Source: an uncultured Oscillospiraceae bacterium
GTDB taxonomy: Bacteria > Bacillota > Clostridia > Oscillospirales > Oscillospiraceae
Assembly: GCA_944385405.1 (NCBI GenBank)
Contig: CALWXB010000005.1
Span: 20,288 to 84,287, forward strand
DNA: 64,000 bases
Direction of reading: 5' to 3'
Shown: piece by piece, positions 17,387-25,086 of the stretch
Position numbering within the stretch: the first letter of the stretch is position 1
Layout: the number at the start of each line of letters is the position of its first letter
Notes under the pieces: generated by a model
Told to the model about the DNA's origin: nothing
Database searches by the model: none
The model's input: only the letters and a program-made list of their open reading frames with translations
Position numbers and translations under genes: made by a program

Positions 17387-17565
17387 GTCCTGTCCCCGTC
17401 TGCCTCCCCGGCGGAAAGATAGATCTCCTCCGCCCGCTGCAGCGCCTCGCCCAGCCTCGTACCGGCCCGGATCCCCTGGGGCGTCGGCTCCATCATGTCC
17501 GCTGCGTCCGCCGCTGCCGCCGCTACCACCAGATACATTTTCTTCCAGACTTCCCTTTCGTCCAT
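17383..17565 (-). CDS. Small acidic protein of unknown function
   Basis: 60 aa: MDEREVWKKMYLVVAAAAADA then an amphipathic, glutamate-rich C-half. Not recognised. Two ATGs follow AGGAGG; the second (17565) has the normal 6-nt spacing, while the first abuts the signal. A promoter (TTGATT-N17-TAGTAT) lies upstream. It is divergent from the ribbon-helix-helix gene, with which it shares a 107-nt regulatory region, so the two could be functionally linked. Confidence 0.7.
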   Translation of the reverse strand: MDEREVWKKMYLVVAAAAADAADMMEPTPQGIRAGTRLGEALQRAEEIYLSAGEADGDRT

Positions 17566-17585
17566 ATCCATCCTCCTCAAGATTT

Positions 17586-17660
17586 TTTGCACTAAACTTA
17601 GGTGCATTAAGAACATACTAATACGAAATGAACTTAAAATCAACTCATATTTAGTACAAA
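17586..17660. repeat. Spaced inverted repeat in the divergent region (possible operator)
   Basis: TTTGCACTAAA at 17586-17596 and TTTAGTACAAA at 17650-17660 are reverse complements with one mismatch, 53 nt apart, flanking the promoter at 17615-17643. They could be binding sites of the ribbon-helix-helix protein encoded 13 nt to the right. Confidence 0.5.
17615..17643 (-). promoter_or_regulatory. Promoter of the 60-aa gene
   Basis: TTGATT, 17-nt spacer, TAGTAT on the minus strand, about 50 nt before the start codon. Confidence 0.55.
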
Positions 17661-17672
17661 GAGTGAGGCGTC

Positions 17673-17864
17673 ATGAAAAAGGTCGAAGGAAAGGGAAAGC
17701 ATATCAGCATCCGCTTTGATACGGAGACACATGATAAGCTGTTTTATATCGCGGAATATGAGGGCCGCAGCGGCAGCGGTCAGATCATGTACCTTATCCG
17801 CCGCTGTATCGCCGATTTCGAGCGGGAACACGGTAAAATTGAACTGGACGGCAAAAACGGCTGA
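17673..17864 (+). CDS. Small ribbon-helix-helix DNA-binding protein (Arc/CopG type)
   Basis: 63 aa: a basic N-terminus, a beta-strand KHISIRFD, then two helices (TETHDKLFYIAEYE, SGSGQIMYLIRRCIADFEREH). This is the ribbon-helix-helix layout of Arc/Mnt-like repressors that bind DNA as dimers. GAGTGAGG precedes the ATG. It is not next to a recognisable toxin. It faces the 60-aa gene across a region with an inverted repeat that may be its operator. It ends at a bidirectional terminator. Confidence 0.82.
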   Translation: MKKVEGKGKHISIRFDTETHDKLFYIAEYEGRSGSGQIMYLIRRCIADFEREHGKIELDGKNG

Positions 17865-17889
17865 CGCCATGGCGTCAGCCGTTTTTTTG
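17854..17889. terminator. Bidirectional terminator between the RHH gene and recN
   Basis: Perfect palindromic stem ACGGCTGACGCC with its complement, Ts on the plus side (seven) and on the minus side (four to five), serving two convergent genes. Confidence 0.9.
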
Positions 17890-17890
17890 T

Positions 17891-19576
17891 TCATTTCAGC
17901 GTGGCCCGGTAGGCCTCCGCCTCGTCCAGCAGCTCCCCGGCGCTCTCCAGCAGCGCCGGCGTCACCTTGGCGCCGCCGGTGATCCGGGCCAGCTCCGCCT
18001 TGCGCCGCTCCCGGTCCAGCTGGACGACATGCGTGTAGGTGCGGCCGCTGCGCTCCCCCTTCTCTACGGAAAAGTGGGTGTCTGCCATGGCGGCCAGCTG
18101 CGGCAGATGGGTCACGCACAGCACCTGCTTGCGGCGGCTCACCTGGGCCAGCTTCTCCGCCACCTTCTGGGCCGCCCGCCCGGAGACGCCGGTGTCCACC
18201 TCGTCGAACACCAGTGTGCCCACGGACTCCTGCTCCGCCAGCACGTTCTTCAGCGCCAGCATGATCCGGGCCAGCTCGCCGCCGGAGGCGATCCGGGCGA
18301 TGGGCCGCAGGTCCTCTCCCACGTTGGCGGACATCAAAAAGCGGATCTCGTCGCAGCCGTCAGGGCCCGGCTCCCGGGGCGCGAAGTCGATGGCAAAGCG
18401 GACCTTGCGCATATCCAGATCCCGCAGCTCCGACTGCACCCGTTCCTCCAGCACGGAGGCGGCGGCCTTCCTGGCCTCCGTCAGTGCCGCGCCGGCGGAC
18501 CGGACGGCCTCCGTGGCTTTTTGAAGCTGCCGTTCCAGCAGTGCCAGAGTGTCGTCCGCCGTCTCGATGGCCGACAGCTCCTCCCGGCAGCGGTCCAGAT
18601 AGGCCAGCATCTCCTCCGTGGTGGCGCCGTACTTCTTGCGCAGCCGGTACAAAAGGTCCGACCGGCTCTCCACCGCGTCCAATTCACCGGGCGAGAAGTC
18701 GAACTCCTCCCGCTTTTCCCGGATGATCTCGGCAAGGTCATACGCTTCACAGCGAAGCGATTCCAGCCGCTGATACAGCTCCGCCATGTCGTCTCCCAGG
18801 GTACGGATGCCGTAGAGGGCCTCCTCCGCCTCCCGGATGGCAGACACGGCGCCGCCGCTTTCGTCCCCGCCGCTGAGGCAGTAGTCCGCGCCGCTGAGGG
18901 CGGAGAGATACTTCTCCCCGTTGCGCAGCAGCTCCCGGCGGCGGGCCAGCTCCGTCTCCTCGCCGGGCACCAGCTCCGCTCGCTCCAGCTCACCGATCTG
19001 GAACTGCAAGCTGTCCACCCGGCGGGCCTTCTCTGCCTCGTCCATCTGCAGCGCCCGGATGCGGCTGCGCAGGTCCGTCATGGCCTCATAGGCCTGCCGG
19101 TAGGCCGCCAGCGGCGCGTCCGTCCGGCCGAACCGGTCCAGGTACGCGCCGTGCTGCTCCTCGTCCAAAAGCTGCGCGCCGTCGTGCTGGCCGTGGATGT
19201 TCAAAAGCTCGCTGCCGATGCGGCGCATCTGCGCCACCGTCACCGGACGGCCGTTGACCCGGCAGGCGTTTTTGCCGTCACCGTAGATCTCCCGCTGCAG
19301 CAGCAGCGCACCGTCCTCGTCCGGCGCGGCCCCTACCTCCAAAAGCCCAGGCAGCTCCGGCGAAACGCCGGAGAACTCCGCACTGACAAAGGCCCGGTCC
19401 GCACCGGTGCGGATCAGCTCCCGGGAGGTCCGGCCCCCCAGCACCGCACCCATGGCGTCGATGACGATGGACTTTCCGGCGCCGGTCTCACCGGTGAGGG
19501 CGTTGAACCCCGGGAAAAACCGGATATCCGCCTCCTCGATCACCGCGATATTCTCAATGTGCAGCAATTCCAGCAT
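17891..19576 (-). CDS. recN: DNA repair protein RecN
   Basis: 561-aa SMC-like ATPase for double-strand break repair. Walker A GETGAGKS at the N-terminus, long coiled-coil middle (~150-400), C-terminal signature ASGGELARIMLALK and Walker B TLVFDEVDTGVSG. ATG 19576 is chosen for AGGGAG and the family start MLELLHIENIAVI. It is the last gene of the dxs-tlyA-nadK-argR-recN group, an order well known in Gram-positive bacteria. Confidence 0.97.
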   Translation of the reverse strand: MLELLHIENIAVIEEADIRFFPGFNALTGETGAGKSIVIDAMGAVLGGRTSRELIRTGADRAFVSAEFSGVSPELPGLLEVGAAPDEDGALLLQREIYGDGKNACRVNGRPVTVAQMRRIGSELLNIHGQHDGAQLLDEEQHGAYLDRFGRTDAPLAAYRQAYEAMTDLRSRIRALQMDEAEKARRVDSLQFQIGELERAELVPGEETELARRRELLRNGEKYLSALSGADYCLSGGDESGGAVSAIREAEEALYGIRTLGDDMAELYQRLESLRCEAYDLAEIIREKREEFDFSPGELDAVESRSDLLYRLRKKYGATTEEMLAYLDRCREELSAIETADDTLALLERQLQKATEAVRSAGAALTEARKAAASVLEERVQSELRDLDMRKVRFAIDFAPREPGPDGCDEIRFLMSANVGEDLRPIARIASGGELARIMLALKNVLAEQESVGTLVFDEVDTGVSGRAAQKVAEKLAQVSRRKQVLCVTHLPQLAAMADTHFSVEKGERSGRTYTHVVQLDRERRKAELARITGGAKVTPALLESAGELLDEAEAYRATLK

Positions 19577-19609
19577 GGTGTCAGCTCCCTTTGGCAAGAT
19601 CCGCGGCGG

Positions 19610-20059
19610 TCAGAGCATCTCCTTGATCTCTTCGCAGAAGGAGGCTGCGGACTCCGCGTCCCGCATCAGCAAAAAGGCGGTGTCGTCCCCTGCCAGAGAC
19701 CCCACCATGTAGGTGATGTCCATGTTGTCCAAAGCGGAACAGGCGGCACTGGCCAGACCCGGCATGGTCTTGAGCACCACGATGTTCTGGGCGCTGGCCA
19801 CGCTGGTGATGCTCTCCCGGAAGATGGTCCGCAGCTTCTCGGCAAAGTTCAGCCGGGTGCGGTTGCCGGAAACGGCGTACTTGTAGACGCCTTGTCCAAC
19901 CGGCTCTTTGATGAGGTGCATCTGCTTGATGTCCCGGGAAATAGTGGCCTGGGTGCTGGTGATGCCCCTTGCCTGCAGCCGGGAGAGCAGCTGCTCCTGG
20001 GTCTCGATGTTTTCCTGGGAAATGATCTCCAGAATCATGGATTGACGGTCATTTTTCAT
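19610..20059 (-). CDS. argR: Arginine repressor ArgR/AhrC
   Basis: 149 aa. The N-terminal winged helix has the signature ATISRDIKQMHLIK; the C-terminal oligomerisation and arginine-binding domain carries GSLAGDDTAFLL (GDDT). ATG 20059 follows GGGAGGGC, two bases after the nadK stop. Binds ARG boxes and represses arginine synthesis; in this gene order it is a standard neighbour of recN. Confidence 0.96.
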   Translation of the reverse strand: MKNDRQSMILEIISQENIETQEQLLSRLQARGITSTQATISRDIKQMHLIKEPVGQGVYKYAVSGNRTRLNFAEKLRTIFRESITSVASAQNIVVLKTMPGLASAACSALDNMDITYMVGSLAGDDTAFLLMRDAESAASFCEEIKEML

Positions 20060-20060
20060 C

Positions 20061-20933
20061 TCAAAGCCCTCCCGGAAGCATTTTTTTCGCAAAAATCTCA
20101 CAAAAGCTCTTTTCCGTCAGCCGCACCAGCTTCATCACATGCTTGCTCCGCCGGACCTGCACCTTGTCGTCGGCCCGCAGGGAGAACGCCCGGCTCTCAT
20201 CCACGCACAGATACACCGGCTTGCGGCCGTTGCGTTCCAGCTCCACCGTCAGCACATGCTCCGGCGAGAGGACATAGGAGGAAAAGCGCATGTTGTGGGT
20301 GCAGATGGGACAGACGATCATGGTCTGCGCCACCGGCTCCACCACCGGACCGCCGGCAGACAGGGAGTACGCCGTGGAGCCAGTGGGTGTGGAGACGATG
20401 ACACCGTCGCCCGCGATGTCCGCCAGATGGCGGCCGTCAGAGGATATCTTCAGATGGATCACATGGGAGATAGGGCCTTCACGGATCACCGCATCATTTA
20501 GTCCGAGGTTCGTGTAAACCTGTTTTCCTTCACGGATTACCGAGACATCCAGCATCATGCGCTGCTCCGTTTTGAAGTCCCAGTCCCGCAGTTTGCGCAG
20601 TGCCTCCAGCTCTCCGGCCTCCAGCTCCGCGATGAAGCCCAGGCCGCCCATGTTGATACCCAGCACGGGGATCTTGTTCAAGGCCGCCAGCTTGGCAAGA
20701 TGCAGGATCGTGCCGTCGCCGCCGAAGGTGATGAGCAGGTCCGCGCCCCGCAGTTCCTGAGGCAGCGGGCGGACGTCAAAATCGGCAAAGGCCCCGGACT
20801 TTTGGTCCTTGAAGGGAGAACACACCACGGTGCGGAATCCCAGCTCCCGCAAAATGGCGTCTGCGGCCCGGGTGGCCTGCATCCCCTGGTCCCGGTTGGG
20901 ATTGGGGCAGAGAATGATCTTTTTTCCGCTCAC
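20061..20933 (-). CDS. nadK: NAD kinase
   Basis: 290 aa; phosphorylates NAD to NADP. The GGDGT motif (residues ~70-74), NMGGLGF and TPTGSTAYSLSAGGP are present. The start is GTG 20933, overlapping the tlyA stop in GTGA. It is in the OLE-dxs operon. Confidence 0.97.
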   Translation of the reverse strand: MSGKKIILCPNPNRDQGMQATRAADAILRELGFRTVVCSPFKDQKSGAFADFDVRPLPQELRGADLLITFGGDGTILHLAKLAALNKIPVLGINMGGLGFIAELEAGELEALRKLRDWDFKTEQRMMLDVSVIREGKQVYTNLGLNDAVIREGPISHVIHLKISSDGRHLADIAGDGVIVSTPTGSTAYSLSAGGPVVEPVAQTMIVCPICTHNMRFSSYVLSPEHVLTVELERNGRKPVYLCVDESRAFSLRADDKVQVRRSKHVMKLVRLTEKSFCEIFAKKMLPGGL

Positions 20934-21754
20934 ACGCCGCTCTCCTCTCCATGCTCCCGCAGCTCCCGATGGGATTCCTCCACCAGTCCCCGCAGGTCGA
21001 AGGTGCCGGCTGCGCCGGCCTCCGTTTTTTCCAGATATCCCAGGTACTCAATATTCCCCTCAGGTCCGCGTACCGGGGAATATGTAAGCCCAAGGACTGT
21101 AAAGTTTGATTCCTTTGCATGCTCCAGAAAATGCTCCAACACCTCCAGATGCACGGCGGGGTCTCGGACCACGCCCTTTTTCCCCACCTTTTCTTTCCCG
21201 GCCTCAAACTGCGGCTTCACCAGGCAGGCCACGTGGCCGCCTGGCTTCAAAAGGCCCCACACGGCGGGCAAAATCAGCTTCAGGGAGATAAAGCTGACGT
21301 CAATGGAGGCAAAATCCAGCTCCTGGGGGATCTGCTCATGGGTGAGGTAACGGGCATTGGTGCGTTCCATGCACACCACCCGCGGATCGCTGCGCAGGCT
21401 CCAGGCCAGTTGGCCGTAGCCCACGTCCACGGCATAGACCTTCCCTGCGCCGTTTTGCAGCATGCAGTCGGTAAAACCGCCGGTGGAGGCGCCGATATCG
21501 GCGCAGACGGCGCCCTCCAGCTGGATGGGAAATGTTGCCATGGCCTTTTCCAGCTTCAGTCCGCCGCGGCTGACGTATTTCAAAGCATTGCCCCGCACCT
21601 CGACCTCGGCGTCCTCCGCCACGGCAGTGCCGGGCTTGTCCACCCGCTGACCCTTGACAAACACCAATCCGCTCATGATGGTAGCCTGGGCCTTCTGGCG
21701 GCTCTCCTGGAGACCCCGCTCCACCAGCAGCACATCCAATCTCTTTTTAGCCAT
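20930..21754 (-). CDS. tlyA: TlyA-family rRNA 2'-O-methyltransferase
   Basis: 274 aa. N-terminal S4 RNA-binding domain (~5-65) followed by an FtsJ-like methyltransferase with ADIGASTGGFTDCML as the SAM site and KPQFEAG near residue 187. Members methylate rRNA ribose or act as hemolysin-like proteins; rRNA methylation is the better-supported role. ATG 21754 overlaps the dxs end by 8 nt. Confidence 0.93.
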   Translation of the reverse strand: MAKKRLDVLLVERGLQESRQKAQATIMSGLVFVKGQRVDKPGTAVAEDAEVEVRGNALKYVSRGGLKLEKAMATFPIQLEGAVCADIGASTGGFTDCMLQNGAGKVYAVDVGYGQLAWSLRSDPRVVCMERTNARYLTHEQIPQELDFASIDVSFISLKLILPAVWGLLKPGGHVACLVKPQFEAGKEKVGKKGVVRDPAVHLEVLEHFLEHAKESNFTVLGLTYSPVRGPEGNIEYLGYLEKTEAGAAGTFDLRGLVEESHRELREHGEESGV

Positions 21755-23603
21755 CCTGCATCGCCTCCCGCACCGCTGCCGCAACAGCGGCGCCGTCCAA
21801 TCCAAAGCAGTGTTCCAACTGGGAAACACTGCCCTCCGGGGCAAAGGTTTTGCCCAAGTTCTTTAAAATCAGCTTCTGCGGAGCAAGCCCTGCTTCCGCC
21901 AGGATCGCAGCGATCCGCTGGCCCACACAGCCGGCACCAAAGGAGTCCTCCAGTACCAGCAGCCGCCGCGTTCTTCCGATGGCCTCACATACCGGAGGAT
22001 GTTCCAGCGGCGAGATCCGATTGAGCTTTACAATACCGGCCCGGATCCCCTCTTGTGCCAACAGCTCCGACGCCTCCAGCAGATGGTTCACCATAATGCC
22101 GTAGCCCACTAGAGTAACGTCCTCGCCCTGCCGCAGTCGAACGAAGGGAGCATCCGCCGTATCCTCCCGGAAACGGCCCTCCCCGCCCCGGGGATACCGC
22201 ACCGCCACAGGCCCGTCCAGCTCAAAGATCGCCTGGCGCAGCATATGCCGCAGTTCGGCGAAGGAGGAAGGACACAACACCGTATATCCCGGGATCTCCG
22301 AGAGAAACAGCGCGTCAAAACAACCGTGGTGGGTCTCGCCGTCGGCGCCCACCAACCCGGCCCGGTCCACGCCCAGCACCACATGGAGCCGCTCCAGCGC
22401 CACATCGTGGATCAGCTGGTCATAGCCCCGCTGCAGGAAGGTGGAATAGACGCCGAACACCGGGATCATTCCCTGAGCCGCCAGACCGGCCGCCATGGAC
22501 ACACCGTGTCCCTCCGCAATGGCCACGTCGAAAAACCGCTCCGGAAATTCCCGAGCAAAGCCGCTCAGCCCTGTTCCGTCGGCCATGGCGGCGGTGATGG
22601 CACATACCCGTCCGTCCTCTGCTGCACAGGCAGAGAGGGTCTTTCCGAATACCGCGGAGAAGTTCTCTCCTCCCTGAGTACGTACGATGCCGGTAACAGG
22701 GTCGAAGGGACCGATACCGTGGAACTTCCCGGGGTCTTTCTCTGCAAAGGAATACCCCTTGCCCTTGATGGTATTCACATGGACTACCACCGGCCGGTTC
22801 AGCTCCCGTGCCCACTGCAGCACATCGCACAGCCGAGGCAGATCGTGGCCGTCGATTGGCCCCAGGTAGGTAAAACCCATATCCTCAAACAGCGTGCTCC
22901 CGGGCCACAGGGTCTTTTTTAAGGAGGACTTGAGCCAGTGATTGAACCGATACAGCGCATTGTCCGTGGGATGCTTGCCAAACAGGCTGCGGTACCACTT
23001 CTTAAAATGATAATAAGCCGGCTTGGAGCGCAGGCGGTTCAGATGAGAGGGCATTGCTCCTACATTTGGGTTGATGGACATGCCGTTGTCGTTCAGAATC
23101 ACGATCAGCGGCTCACCGGAGGCTCCGGCGTTGTTCAGTCCCTCATAGGCCAATCCGCCGGTAAGGGCGCCATCGCCGATGAGGGCCAGCACGCTGTAAT
23201 CCTGGTGGAGCAGCGTCCTGGCCCTGGCCATGCCCAGGGCCACCGAGACGGAATTGGAGGCGTGTCCCGCGATAAAAGCGTCGTGGATGCTCTCATACGG
23301 CTTGGGAAAGCCGGATAAGCCCCCCAACTGCCGCAGGGTCGGAAACGCCTCCTGCCGCCCGGTGAGGATCTTATGGACGTAGCACTGATGTCCCACGTCG
23401 AACACCAGCCGATCCCGGCTGGTGTCAAACACCCGGTGGATTGCGACCGTCAGTTCCACAGCTCCCAGGTTGGATGCCAGATGTCCGCCGGTCTCCGCCA
23501 CATGCTCCACCAAAAAAGAGCGGATCTCATCACACAGCTGCGGCAAGGCGCTGCGGTCCAGGGCCTTGACATCACTCGGGGAATGGATCGATTCCAGAAT
23601 CAA
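21747..23603 (-). CDS. dxs: 1-deoxy-D-xylulose-5-phosphate synthase
   Basis: 618-aa thiamine-diphosphate enzyme that condenses pyruvate and glyceraldehyde 3-phosphate, the first step of the MEP isoprenoid pathway. GHQCYVHKILTGR, GDGALTGGLAYE (Mg/ThDP site) and the C-terminal transketolase domain are present. The start is TTG 23603, 8 nt after GGGAGG. It directly follows the OapA-like gene, as dxs does in the OLE loci of Bacillus halodurans. Confidence 0.97.
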   Translation of the reverse strand: MILESIHSPSDVKALDRSALPQLCDEIRSFLVEHVAETGGHLASNLGAVELTVAIHRVFDTSRDRLVFDVGHQCYVHKILTGRQEAFPTLRQLGGLSGFPKPYESIHDAFIAGHASNSVSVALGMARARTLLHQDYSVLALIGDGALTGGLAYEGLNNAGASGEPLIVILNDNGMSINPNVGAMPSHLNRLRSKPAYYHFKKWYRSLFGKHPTDNALYRFNHWLKSSLKKTLWPGSTLFEDMGFTYLGPIDGHDLPRLCDVLQWARELNRPVVVHVNTIKGKGYSFAEKDPGKFHGIGPFDPVTGIVRTQGGENFSAVFGKTLSACAAEDGRVCAITAAMADGTGLSGFAREFPERFFDVAIAEGHGVSMAAGLAAQGMIPVFGVYSTFLQRGYDQLIHDVALERLHVVLGVDRAGLVGADGETHHGCFDALFLSEIPGYTVLCPSSFAELRHMLRQAIFELDGPVAVRYPRGGEGRFREDTADAPFVRLRQGEDVTLVGYGIMVNHLLEASELLAQEGIRAGIVKLNRISPLEHPPVCEAIGRTRRLLVLEDSFGAGCVGQRIAAILAEAGLAPQKLILKNLGKTFAPEGSVSQLEHCFGLDGAAVAAAVREAMQDG

Positions 23604-23618
23604 GCCAAACGCCTCCCA

Positions 23619-24176
23619 TCAACGGTGAAACACATGTAAAAACCGCCCCGCCAGATAGACCACTTTCGTGCTCTGCTTCATGGCAAAAGTCTTGGAAAGG
23701 GCCTTTCCTCCAATGGTCAGGCCGGAAATCAGCGCTGTAATACCGACTGAGATCAAAACCGTCCGTGTGTTGAAGGCCTGCTGCAGCTGGGCAACGATGA
23801 CTGCGCCGGTGGCACCGCTGACGATGCCGCAGATATCGCCTACCACGTCATTGCAGACGCTGGAGACCCGGGAGGCATTGCGCAGCAAGGCCAAAGCCTC
23901 CTTTGCTCCCTTCTCCTTGTGTGCGGCCATGGAGTGAAAGGGCCGGGCATCCGCCGCCGTTACCGCCACGCCGATCACATCAAAAATGATGCCCAATCCG
24001 ATGAACATGGCCAGAATCAAAACGGCGACCGCCGTGCCCGCGCCGTCGAGCATCGACTCCGACGCAAGACTCAACGCCGCAGACAATGCGACCGCCATGC
24101 AAAAGACCGTCAAGGCCCAGCGGTACTGGGCGCTGGCACCGTTCTTTTTCTCCTTGGTGCGTTTTTCTCGTTTCAA
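23619..24176 (-). CDS. oapA: OapA-like membrane protein (OLE RNA-associated protein A)
   Basis: About 185 aa. A very basic N-terminus (KREKRTKEKKNG) is followed by hydrophobic segments at ~20-45, 48-75, 112-135 and 140-160; the end GGKALSKTFAMKQSTKVVYL resembles the GEVTPK..A region of CNNM/DUF21 exporters. OapA in known OLE loci is a small membrane protein of this kind, lying between the ole RNA gene and dxs, exactly the order here. It binds OLE RNA and anchors it to the membrane. Two TTGs are possible; 24176 has proper spacing (9 nt) from GGGAGG. Identification rests on topology and position. Confidence 0.78.
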   Translation of the reverse strand: MKREKRTKEKKNGASAQYRWALTVFCMAVALSAALSLASESMLDGAGTAVAVLILAMFIGLGIIFDVIGVAVTAADARPFHSMAAHKEKGAKEALALLRNASRVSSVCNDVVGDICGIVSGATGAVIVAQLQQAFNTRTVLISVGITALISGLTIGGKALSKTFAMKQSTKVVYLAGRFLHVFHR

Positions 24177-24213
24177 ATATGACAACCTCCCAAATGGGAA
24201 ATACAGACAGATT

Positions 24214-24873
24214 CGCTAAGCAAGCGGCAGCAAAAAAGGTAAATCTTACGGCTTAGGTACGGGTTGGTTTTCCCCGCGGCGCACCTCTCGTTGCCGATGG
24301 AGGCGGTTCCCCCTTCGGCGCCGCGGCGCGGCGTTGCCAGTCCGCGCTACCCGATTGCCACTTAGTCCGCACTGCAATCCCTTTTCTGCCTCGCAAGAAC
24401 AGCCTAGGTGATTTCCACCGCAGTCTGTCCGCTTCTTTAGCCTCTTTTGCAGGCATGGTTTCAAAGAGCAGGGGGCCGCCGAGCTCCGGCCGGGAGCGAT
24501 GACGGCCTGACCTCCCATCCACCATACCCACGCAAGGCAGGCTACAGCTGCACACAGCGTTACGACTCAGCAACGGAGCCGATGCACCGCATTGCAGGTT
24601 CACAATCTGCTTCGTACACAGGCCGGAAATACCGCGATGGGAGTACGTCTGTGCACAAGAACAGGTCTCCACGGAAACAGGGTCGGGTTGACCATGCCAT
24701 TGGAAATCGCCCTGAGTCCGCAAGCACGCGCAGCGCGCTTCCCCCCAGCACCCACCCAAAACTGGGCGTATCAAGCAGGCACCAGAGGTTTCATCGATGT
24801 GCCCTTCAGAGGATTTTTAGGCCCTCCCTAGGAAGCGGAAGATCTGACTAGAATACTGCGCCGCCGCTTAGCA
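24214..24873 (-). ncRNA. ole: OLE RNA (ornate large extremophilic RNA)
   Basis: About 660 nt with no credible coding frame but with its own promoter (24880-24908). It lies directly upstream of the oapA-like gene and dxs, the conserved locus of OLE RNA, whose usual size is ~600 nt. The ends pair: GCTAAGC at 24866-24872 (5') with GCTTAGC at 24215-24221 (3'), continued by GGCGGC against GCTGCC, giving a closing stem. Inside are many GC-rich complementary arms. OLE RNA forms a membrane ribonucleoprotein with OapA that is linked to Mg2+ and stress tolerance. No covariance search could be run; the case is synteny, size, lack of coding and closing stem. Confidence 0.82.
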
Positions 24874-24879
24874 AGGCAT

Positions 24880-24908
24880 AGTATACCACGTCCTTGATAA
24901 ATATACAA
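24880..24908 (-). promoter_or_regulatory. Promoter of OLE RNA
   Basis: TTGTAT, 17-nt spacer, TATACT on the minus strand, about 7 nt before the predicted 5' end. The -35 is one arm of a perfect palindrome. Confidence 0.75.
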
Positions 24909-24926
24909 TATTCATTGTATATACAA
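24901..24926. repeat. Operator-like palindrome over the OLE -35 element
   Basis: Arms ATATACAAT (24901-24909) and ATTGTATAT (24914-24922) are perfect reverse complements around ATTC. A second perfect 12-bp palindrome TTGTATATACAA (24915-24926) overlaps it, giving three copies of the TTGTAT/ATACAA unit. Confidence 0.7.
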
Positions 24927-24984
24927 AGTGTGAATTTTTTGAGCCCTGCCTGTGCTTTTTGTCTGAACCCGGCATCACCGCATC

Positions 24985-25018
24985 CTTAACATCGCCTTAA
25001 CGCTTTTTCCGCTATAAT
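24985..25018 (+). promoter_or_regulatory. Promoter of the CNNM exporter with Pho-box-like repeat
   Basis: Two CTTAAC repeats 11 nt apart (24985-24990 and 24996-25001) end about 11 nt before TATAAT (25013-25018). No normal -35 is present. This is the arrangement of promoters activated by PhoP/PhoB-type response regulators. Confidence 0.5.
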
Positions 25019-25086
25019 GTTGAGAAAGCTTCCGGGAGTTTTCACTCAAATTGATGACGGACAGCCAAAGAAAGGATGCTACATTC

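Noticed and set aside
24253-24774. 173-codon open frame on the minus strand inside the OLE RNA region
   Set aside because: No ribosome-binding site, cysteine/arginine-rich unnatural composition, no domain; lies wholly in the structured RNA with OLE synteny.
24214-24873. tmRNA or RNase P RNA instead of OLE
   Set aside because: No tRNA-like CCA end, no tag frame and no RNase P core motifs; length and neighbours fit OLE better.
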